Shown piece by piece: positions 1 to 5,516 of a stretch of 8,907 nucleotides of DNA. The position numbers and the translations under genes are program-made. Below the pieces are notes generated by a model. The model saw only the letters and a program-made list of their open reading frames with translations. It did not search any database and was not told the DNA's origin. This DNA comes from Planctomycetaceae bacterium (GTDB lineage: Bacteria > Planctomycetota > Planctomycetia > Pirellulales > Pirellulaceae), in contig PADE01000257.1 in assembly GCA_002702965.1 (NCBI GenBank), positions 1 through 8,907 of the forward strand, given 5' to 3'. Within the stretch, counting starts at the first letter, position 1; each line of letters opens with the position of its first letter.

Positions 1-167
1 CTCCCCTCGGCATCCGCCAGTTCGGGATCAATCCAGCGGATAAGCCGACGATTGGTCTGGGGCACCATGTCGGTCATGTAGTGGGCCAGAACAAGTTTCT
101 CCTGCCCGGCAAGTGGCGTAGCGGGCACCATCAGAGCCGCGGTCACCAAACAGATCAGACGTATCAT
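1..167 (-). CDS. Secreted protein, GH71/GH99-like N-terminus (partial)
   Basis: This is the 5' end of a gene that runs off the left edge; 55 codons are visible. The ATG lies at 165-167 on the minus strand. An AGGAAG Shine-Dalgarno sequence (plus coordinates 177-182) sits 9 nt upstream, which supports this start. The product opens with a short positive N-terminus (MIR), a hydrophobic core and an Ala-Gly cleavage region near residue 20, so it has a Sec signal peptide. The first mature residues include KLVLAHYMTDMVP, which resembles the 'xVFAHYMV' first strand of GH71 alpha-1,3-glucanases and related GH99-like TIM-barrel proteins common in planctomycetes. The family call is an inference from this one motif, since the catalytic region is outside the window. 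The export prediction is firmer. Confidence 0.5.
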   Translation of the reverse strand, partial: MIRLICLVTAALMVPATPLAGQEKLVLAHYMTDMVPQTNRRLIRWIDPELADAEG

Positions 168-780
168 AGGTACCCGCTTCCTAAAACAAATCACAACCGG
201 CTGCGCGGCGCTCAGTGTCTGACTCGGCGCGCAGGGTACCGGTCAACATGAACATCCGCGTCGCGCCCATGGCCTTCCAGAATTGTCTTTCCCGGATCGA
301 ACATCGCAACCCGGCGCGAACCCAGAAGAAAGGCCCCATCGGTCCGCCCGAGCAGCGGGCGCTCACCGATTGGATTTCTCGCCTCGGTAAGCCCATCTTG
401 GGAGACTCGAACGGGGCCACCGGAGATTTGATCGCAGCCGAAAAGCGGGCCACTGCCTTGCGCCTCAGAGTCTTCGGTGACCACCTGCCGGATCAGCGAT
501 CCGCCCCCTGCGCCCGGCCGCGTGGCAGGCCCGCAAACAGCCCCCAGAATCTCAGCGAAGTTGTGCCAAGTCCGGCCATCCGATTTGCCGATTCTACTCA
601 GAAAGGTCGCCCAATCGGCTGGACCACGGAAAACCACGGGAATGACCAATGTGTGCCGGCAACCCCGTTTCTCCATCACGGGAAACAACGCCATTTGCTA
701 TGATAGGGGGGCCCGCCTCACCGCGGTTTGCCGGGTCCGGGATTCACTTTCCGCAAACGAAACGACGTTGAGAAACAAAC
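168..780. other. Divergent intergenic region, no identified gene
   Basis: This 613-bp stretch separates the leftward GH71-like gene from the rightward DUF1501 gene. It contains open frames on both strands: plus 215-703 (162 codons), minus 212-694 (160 codons) and minus 181-453. None has a recognisable domain or a convincing ribosome-binding site, and the two longest overlap almost entirely. The minus frame 212-694 contains a stretch (SRIGKSDGRTWHNF) that faintly resembles a sialidase Asp box. It ends 44 bp before the GH71-like start, so a decayed upstream gene on the minus strand is possible. The region should also hold the promoters of both flanking genes. The DUF1549/DUF1553 gene that often precedes DUF1501 in planctomycetes is not here. 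Confidence 0.5.
696..704 (+). promoter_or_regulatory. Candidate extended -10 promoter element for DUF1501
   Basis: TGCTATGAT fits the extended -10 pattern TGnTATAAT with one mismatch and lies 76 nt upstream of the DUF1501 ATG. No good -35 hexamer is seen at the usual spacing. Planctomycete promoters are poorly defined, so this is a pattern match only. Confidence 0.2.
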
Positions 781-2142
781 ATGGCTCTCGATCGACGAAC
801 CCTCATACAGCGACGGACCTTGCTACAAGCCGGCAGCCTGGGCGCATTCGGGCTCGGTTTGCCCGACTTGCTCGCAGCCCGTGAGAAAAGCCAGGTGGTC
901 AGCAGCAGCGGGCGCGCCAAGAGTTGTATTTTGTTGTTCGCGACCGGCGGGCCCGCGCAACAAGAGACTTTCGATCCCAAACCCGACGCGGGCAGCGCGG
1001 TGCGCGGCGAGTACGATCCGATCGATACCAGTGTGCCCGGCATGCAGGTCTGCGAGCTGCTGCCGTTGATGGCCAAGAACGCGCACCGCTACAGCGTGAT
1101 TCGCTCGACCTACCACAACAGCGGCACCCATGGCATCGGTGTACATTACAACATGACGGGGCTGCCGAACGCTCCACGAAAGAGCGGTGAACCGCAAGTC
1201 TCAAGACGCGATCCCCCCTGTGTCGGCGGAGCGATTCGCCAACTGCGAGGTGATCAAAACGGGTTACCGGCAGCCGTCCATTTGCCAACCCGAATCGGCG
1301 ATCAAAACAACTTCCGTTGGGGCGGACAACACGCCGGCTACTTGGGAGCAAAGTTTGATCCGCTGACCCTGATCGATGAAAAATGGAATCCCGGTACGCT
1401 CCCCCCCGCGTTCATGCCTCACAAAGAAATCGGCCTGGAGCGATTCGCCAACCGGACCGGTTTACTCGACCGGTTGGAGGGACAACAGCCAAAGTCCCCT
1501 TCCGAGGAGATCGGGATTTATCGCACCGCTCAGCGGCGCGCGCTGAGTGTACTGAAATCCTCATCCGCCTGGACCGCTTTCCTGTTGGAAAATGAAAAGC
1601 CCACCACCATCGAGCGTTACGGCGATAATAAGTTCGGCCGCAGTTGCCTGGTGGCGCGCCGGCTGGTTGAAGCGGGTGTCCCGCTGGTTACCGTACCCTG
1701 GATGTATCTGGTCTCCACGAAGAACTTTGACACACACAGCAACCATTTCAAACTGATGAAAGACTTGCTGTTGCCCCCCATCGATCAGGCGTTCTCGGCG
1801 TTGCTGGAAGACTTGGACCAGCGTGGATTACTCGACGAGACGCTGGTCGCTTGGACGGGTGAGTTCGGGCGAACCCCCAAGATCAACAAGAATGCCGGCC
1901 GCGATCATTGGGGCAACGTCTACAGCACGGTGCTCGCGGGCGGCGGCATTCGCGGCGGCCAAGTTTATGGCGCGAGCGACAAGATCGCTGGGGAACCGGC
2001 CGACAAACCGGTGCACACCGCCGACTTCGTGACTTCTATCTATCACGCGCTCGGCTACGCTCCCGGTACGATGGTCTATGACCTGGGTGGACGACCGCGG
2101 CCCTTGGTGGAAGGCAAACGCATCCGCGCACTGTTTTCCTGA
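781..2142 (+). CDS. DUF1501 family protein with twin-arginine-like leader
   Basis: This 453-residue protein has the usual DUF1501 length and motifs. The leader has arginine pairs at residues 5-6 and 11-12 (RRTLLQAG) followed by a Gly/Leu-rich hydrophobic stretch ending near LAA (about residue 33), which suggests Tat export. Family motifs follow in order: a GGP...TFDPKPDA segment (56-70), FDTHSNHF (316-323), GEFGRTP (360-366), GRDHW (373-377) and a C-terminal GGRPRPLVEGKRI region (436-448). DUF1501 belongs to the alkaline phosphatase/sulfatase-like superfamily, and the His/Asp motifs are consistent with metal binding. The biochemical role of the family is not established. It often accompanies DUF1549/DUF1553 cytochrome-c-like proteins, but no such gene lies immediately upstream here. 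The start ATG has only a weak GAG-type ribosome-binding site; no better in-frame start is present, and the leader fits this one. Confidence 0.93.
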   Translation: MALDRRTLIQRRTLLQAGSLGAFGLGLPDLLAAREKSQVVSSSGRAKSCILLFATGGPAQQETFDPKPDAGSAVRGEYDPIDTSVPGMQVCELLPLMAKNAHRYSVIRSTYHNSGTHGIGVHYNMTGLPNAPRKSGEPQVSRRDPPCVGGAIRQLRGDQNGLPAAVHLPTRIGDQNNFRWGGQHAGYLGAKFDPLTLIDEKWNPGTLPPAFMPHKEIGLERFANRTGLLDRLEGQQPKSPSEEIGIYRTAQRRALSVLKSSSAWTAFLLENEKPTTIERYGDNKFGRSCLVARRLVEAGVPLVTVPWMYLVSTKNFDTHSNHFKLMKDLLLPPIDQAFSALLEDLDQRGLLDETLVAWTGEFGRTPKINKNAGRDHWGNVYSTVLAGGGIRGGQVYGASDKIAGEPADKPVHTADFVTSIYHALGYAPGTMVYDLGGRPRPLVEGKRIRALFS

Positions 2143-2252
2143 GCGACCCTCACAACGGCCTGCGTGGATTGGCAGCTGGCGGCGGACCGTGTGCTGGCCC
2201 CATCCACAAGCCAGCCTTCTGGTACGACCGCCCACAGAAAGTCGATGACTGC

Positions 2253-2257
2253 AGGAG
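2253..2257 (+). promoter_or_regulatory. Ribosome-binding site that sets the SUI1 start
   Basis: AGGAG lies 7 nt upstream of the GTG at 2265. This favours GTG 2265 over the in-frame TTG at 2169, which would add 32 residues with no family resemblance. Confidence 0.7.
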
Positions 2258-2264
2258 AGTCGCA

Positions 2265-2606
2265 GTGAGACTGTTTGCGGGAACCCAGTGGGATCGGCCG
2301 CCACGGTGCGAGCACTGCGGAGAACTGCAAGACACGTGTGGATGCCCACCGCCACCCAAAACACTCACTCCACCGGAAAAACAGACCGCCCGACTGGCGG
2401 TCGAGAAACGGAAGCGGGGAAAAGTCGTTACCGCCATCCGCGGGCTGTCACCGGACGAAAATGAGTTACCCGATTTGCTCGTACAGTTGAAAAACGCTTG
2501 TGGGGCTGGCGGTACCCTCAAGAGCGATTGGATCGAACTGCAGGGCGATCAGCGGTCACGCGTGCGCGCATTGCTCATCGCCCTCGGCTTCGGTGTGCAG
2601 GGTTAA
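2265..2606 (+). CDS. SUI1/eIF1-like translation factor (YciH type) with Cys-rich N-terminus
   Basis: The product is 113 residues when started at the GTG at 2265. Residues 15-27 carry four cysteines in a C-x2-C-x6-C-x-C arrangement (CEHCGELQDTCGC), which looks like a small zinc-binding knuckle. A Pro-rich linker (28-38) follows, then a SUI1 domain (about 44-109) with the basic VEKRKRGKVVT strand, the ACGAGGTLK loop and the C-terminal RVRALLIALGF helix. SUI1 proteins relate to eukaryotic eIF1, which monitors start-codon selection on the small ribosomal subunit; bacterial YciH-type members are thought to act on the ribosome. Cytosolic location is expected, as there is no signal peptide. It begins 122 bp after DUF1501 and has its own strong ribosome-binding site. 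It is probably functionally unrelated to its secreted neighbours. Confidence 0.92.
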   Translation: MRLFAGTQWDRPPRCEHCGELQDTCGCPPPPKTLTPPEKQTARLAVEKRKRGKVVTAIRGLSPDENELPDLLVQLKNACGAGGTLKSDWIELQGDQRSRVRALLIALGFGVQG

Positions 2607-2670
2607 GCTAATCATTGGGCCCCGATCACCTCGAGCCATCTTGCACGCCCTATTCTGTAGCGATAAAACC

Positions 2671-2697
2671 GCATCGGCCGCCGTCTACGCCGATCGC
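2671..2697 (+). other. Imperfect hairpin after SUI1
   Basis: ATCGGC (2673-2678) pairs with GCCGAT (2689-2694) around a 10-nt loop. The stem extends by two G-C pairs after a one-base bulge at 2695. It lies about 65 nt past the SUI1 stop. There is no T-run after it, so it is not a standard intrinsic terminator. It might stabilise the 3' end or be chance. Confidence 0.2.
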
Positions 2698-2776
2698 CTG
2701 CGCTCCGCTCCTTGGGCTTCGAAATCGAACCTTCGCTTGAAGTGTCTGCGCTCGCCAGCCTGCCAAGGAAACCACG

Positions 2777-4684
2777 ATGCCCATCCGCATTGGTTGCTGC
2801 GTGCTGTTACTCGTCGGTACAGCGGTGTCGAACGCTGCTGACTTCGGCGGCAAAAAATCCGACTGGCAGGGATTTGCCCGTTACGATTTTTCCGTCACCG
2901 GCCGCCGCTGCTGGGTGGTCACACCACAATCTCCCGCCGAAGGGCGGCCTTGGATCTGGCGGGCCCGGTTCTTCGGGCACGAACCGCAAGCCGACCTGGC
3001 GCTGTTGAAGGAGGGTTTTCATCTGGCGTATTGCGACGTCGCCGGCTTGTTCGGTAGCCCGCCGGCAGTCGCGCACTGGAATGCGTTTTACGACCTGCTG
3101 ACCGAACAACACGGGCTGTCTCGCCGCCCCGCCCTGGAGGGCATGAGCCGTGGCGGCCTGATCATCTACAACTGGGCTGCCGCCAATCCGGGTAAGGTCT
3201 CTTGTATCTATGGAGATGCACCCGTCTGTGATTTCAAGAGCTGGCCCGGCGGTTTGGGCAACGGCAAAGGGAGCGTCGGCGCGTGGCAACAGTGTTTGCA
3301 AGCCTACGGCCTGACAGAGGCGGAGGCGCTTGTGTACCAGGGCAATCCGATCGACACGCTCGCACCACTGGCGCGCGCCGGTGTGCCGTTGTTGCACGTC
3401 GTGGGCGACGCCGATGCGGTCGTGCCCGTCGCAGAAAACACGGCCATCCTCGAATCGCGTTACAAGCAGCTGGGAGGTGCGATGCAGGTCATCCACAAGC
3501 CGGGGGTCGGCCATCATCCGCACTCGCTGAAAGACCCCGCGCCGATCGTCGCGTTCGTCCTCAAACATACTCGGTCCAACGTGCGCGCGCGCGGCAGTCT
3601 CGATAACGCGCGGATTCGATTCGAAAGAAAAAGACGCGGTCACGTTGCCTTCATTGGCGGTTCGATCACCGAAATGAACGGTTACCGCCCGATGGTCTGC
3701 GCGAGTTTGAAGAAACGATTTCCCGAAACCGTGTTTACCTTTACTTCGGCAGGGATTGCCTCGACGTGCTCGACGACTGGGGCGTTTCGCCTACGCCGCG
3801 ACGTGTTGAACCACGGACCGGTGGATCTATTTTTCATCGAATTCGCGGTCAACGACGATGGCGACGCGGGCCACGCACGACGCGAGTGTATTCGCGGAAT
3901 GGAGGGCATCATTCGCCAGGCGCGGCGCCACAATCCGAACGTCGATCTGGTGATCACGCACTTCGTCAGCCCCCGTATGTTGACCCAACTTCAGGCGGGC
4001 ACGACGCCCGTATCGATGCAGGCGCACAGCGATGTGGCACAGCACTACAACGTATCGACGATTCATTTAGGCAAAGAAATCGCCGAGCAGATCACCGGGG
4101 GAACCATCACCTGGCAGCAGTACGGAGGAACCCATCCCAGTCCGTTCGGCAACGGAATCTGTGCCGACATGATCGACCGGTTGCTCGACCAGGCGTGGTC
4201 AAAACCGCTACCGCCGGCAGCCCAGCCGGCAGCCCACGTCATGCCCACCCGTCCGCTCGAGGCGCTACATTACGGTAGAGGACGTTTTGTGGCGCTGTCA
4301 CGCGCGGAGCTGAAATCCGGCTGGAAGATTATCACACCAAATTGGGAGGCCCTCCCGGGGCGCAAACGCGCTCGCTTTACGAGTCTCCCCATGCTCTGCG
4401 CTGATCGGCCTGGGGCCGAGTTGACGTTGACGTTCACCGGGAGCGCGGTGGGGGCGTATCTGGTCGCGGGGCCGGATGCGGGCATTCTCCAGGCCCGCGT
4501 CGACGATGGCGACTTTCGTCCCGTCAACCTCTATCACCGGTACAGTCGGGGGCTACATTATCCGCGGACCGTCCTATTCGCAGCCGATTTATCACCCGGG
4601 CGGCACGTGTTGACATTGCGCACCGCCGGAGATATCACCAGCAACCGACGCGCCGCTCGAATCATCCAGTTCGTAGCGAATTGA
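2777..4684 (+). CDS. Secreted alpha/beta hydrolase-SGNH hydrolase fusion
   Basis: This 635-residue exported protein has three parts. The ATG has an AAGGAA ribosome-binding site 6 nt upstream and begins a clear signal peptide (1-20, ending SNA). Residues about 30-265 form an alpha/beta hydrolase: nucleophile elbow GMSRGG (Ser124), a likely acid in GDADAVVP (Asp213, or Asp211) and a His in GVGHHPH (246-247). Residues about 285-472 form an SGNH/GDSL hydrolase: block I GGSIT (Ser296), block II Gly326, block III AVND (Asn359) and block V GTHPSPFG (His453). The usual Asp three residues before the His is Gly450. Residues about 490-635 look like a beta-rich accessory domain (LTFTGSAVGAYL, PDAGILQARVDDG, SPGRHVLTLR), perhaps carbohydrate-binding. 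Both catalytic types include carbohydrate esterases, so deacylation of a polysaccharide is a fair inference; the substrate is unknown. The reading frame is continuous. Confidence 0.88.
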   Translation: MPIRIGCCVLLLVGTAVSNAADFGGKKSDWQGFARYDFSVTGRRCWVVTPQSPAEGRPWIWRARFFGHEPQADLALLKEGFHLAYCDVAGLFGSPPAVAHWNAFYDLLTEQHGLSRRPALEGMSRGGLIIYNWAAANPGKVSCIYGDAPVCDFKSWPGGLGNGKGSVGAWQQCLQAYGLTEAEALVYQGNPIDTLAPLARAGVPLLHVVGDADAVVPVAENTAILESRYKQLGGAMQVIHKPGVGHHPHSLKDPAPIVAFVLKHTRSNVRARGSLDNARIRFERKRRGHVAFIGGSITEMNGYRPMVCASLKKRFPETVFTFTSAGIASTCSTTGAFRLRRDVLNHGPVDLFFIEFAVNDDGDAGHARRECIRGMEGIIRQARRHNPNVDLVITHFVSPRMLTQLQAGTTPVSMQAHSDVAQHYNVSTIHLGKEIAEQITGGTITWQQYGGTHPSPFGNGICADMIDRLLDQAWSKPLPPAAQPAAHVMPTRPLEALHYGRGRFVALSRAELKSGWKIITPNWEALPGRKRARFTSLPMLCADRPGAELTLTFTGSAVGAYLVAGPDAGILQARVDDGDFRPVNLYHRYSRGLHYPRTVLFAADLSPGRHVLTLRTAGDITSNRRAARIIQFVAN

Positions 4685-4820
4685 CATGTCGTTGAGGAGC
4701 AGTTCGCTCGATTCCTCGCCGCGCACGTTTTCGTGCTGCACGTTCGGTCGTTGATGGAAGTCCTCGTGCGGCGATCCACGGAGACCGTTTTGGCGAAGTC
4801 TGGCTGCAAGGAACGACTCG

Positions 4821-5219
4821 ATGCGCGACCAGCAAAACATACCCGACGAAGCCAACCTGCTCGACACATTCGCGGCGATCCTGCGCAGCGCTTTCCTGCT
4901 CGGCGTTTTTGTGCTATTTGCGATCAGTGCCTACTATTCCCTTCATGTCTTTTTGAGACTCGGTGCGTTGCTGGCCGACCCGGCGAGCGCAACCGAGTCG
5001 GTCGATGCAATCGCCAAGATGATTGACGCCGACAAGCTCACATTTTCCGTTATCGGAGATGGTAACCGCCACCAGATCGAACCGGGTAAGATCGCATCGT
5101 TTGGTCTGCTGTTTCTCCTGTATTTGCTGTGGGCGGTCCTCCCGATCCAATTTGTCTCGGTGTGTGGGCGGATTCTGTTGCGCGGGGTTTCCAAACGTGG
5201 CAAGGCCAGCGGTAATTGA
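4821..5219 (+). CDS. Small membrane protein of unknown function
   Basis: I do not recognise this 132-residue protein. It has two likely transmembrane helices, at about residues 23-45 (FLLGVFVLFAISAYYSLHVF) and 93-117. They are joined by a polar loop of roughly 45 residues with several Asp, Glu and Lys. The C-terminus (120-130) is basic (LLRGVSKRGKAS), which places both termini in the cytoplasm by the positive-inside rule and the loop outside. The ATG has an AAGGAA ribosome-binding site 7 nt upstream, which makes translation credible. It follows the hydrolase fusion after a 136-bp gap, and nothing in the sequence ties the two functionally. The helix pair with an external loop could be a scaffold or sensor, but there is no motif to say so. 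Confidence 0.7.
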   Translation: MRDQQNIPDEANLLDTFAAILRSAFLLGVFVLFAISAYYSLHVFLRLGALLADPASATESVDAIAKMIDADKLTFSVIGDGNRHQIEPGKIASFGLLFLLYLLWAVLPIQFVSVCGRILLRGVSKRGKASGN

Positions 5220-5386
5220 CAACGGGTTCGCAGTCCCCTGGGGTCTCACCGCCACCTCCGCAGGCCCATGAATCGATCCGACAGATCTCTCTGTTCTCAG
5301 GAATCGAATCGGCTCGGGAGGCTCAACCGAGGAGATGACGCCGGCAGATCTCACGGGCAGATGACCTCAACGCGTTGTCGGTACTT

Positions 5387-5392
5387 TATAAT
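5387..5392 (+). promoter_or_regulatory. TATAAT -10-like box upstream of the WD40 gene
   Basis: This is a perfect TATAAT hexamer in the 297-bp gap before the WD40 gene, 124 nt upstream of its ATG. The best -35 partner is weak (TGACCT at 5362-5367, spacer 19). It stands 8 nt upstream of a 14-bp palindrome, which is the arrangement expected of a promoter with an operator. This is inference from pattern only. Confidence 0.3.
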
Positions 5393-5400
5393 CTGGGGTG

Positions 5401-5414
5401 CGGTCCGCGGACCG
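5401..5414. promoter_or_regulatory. 14-bp perfect palindrome, candidate operator
   Basis: CGGTCCGCGGACCG is a perfect inverted repeat with no spacer, starting 8 nt after the TATAAT box. A repressor bound here would cover the expected transcription start. It could equally act as a small RNA hairpin in the leader. No second copy was noticed elsewhere in the window. Confidence 0.35.
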
Positions 5415-5504
5415 GCTCCTGGATGAACACAGGCACTTTCCGCCAGCCATACGTGGCGCGGTTGAAGAGGCACATTCAGCAGTCGTTCGATGCAACCGAT
5501 CCGC

Positions 5505-5510
5505 GAGGTG
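5505..5510 (+). promoter_or_regulatory. Ribosome-binding site that sets the WD40 start
   Basis: GAGGTG lies 6 nt upstream of the ATG at 5517. The upstream in-frame ATG at 5490 has no comparable site and would put nine mixed residues ahead of the signal peptide. Confidence 0.6.
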
Positions 5511-5516
5511 AAACAG

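Noticed and set aside
212..694. 160-codon minus-strand open frame
   Set aside because: No recognisable domain, a stop codon one codon before its ATG and no clear ribosome-binding site. A plus frame of equal length overlaps it. Kept only as a note on the region.
477..884. 135-codon plus-strand open frame
   Set aside because: It runs into the DUF1501 gene in another frame, is rich in Arg and Pro as out-of-frame GC-rich DNA is, and has no domain.
2169..2264. N-terminal extension of the SUI1 protein from a TTG start
   Set aside because: The GTG at 2265 has an AGGAG ribosome-binding site at 7 nt, and the protein from there has the expected family N-terminus.
2807..3643. 278-codon minus-strand open frame
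   Set aside because: It lies wholly inside the alpha/beta hydrolase coding region, which has clear motifs on the plus strand; it is an antisense shadow in GC-rich DNA.
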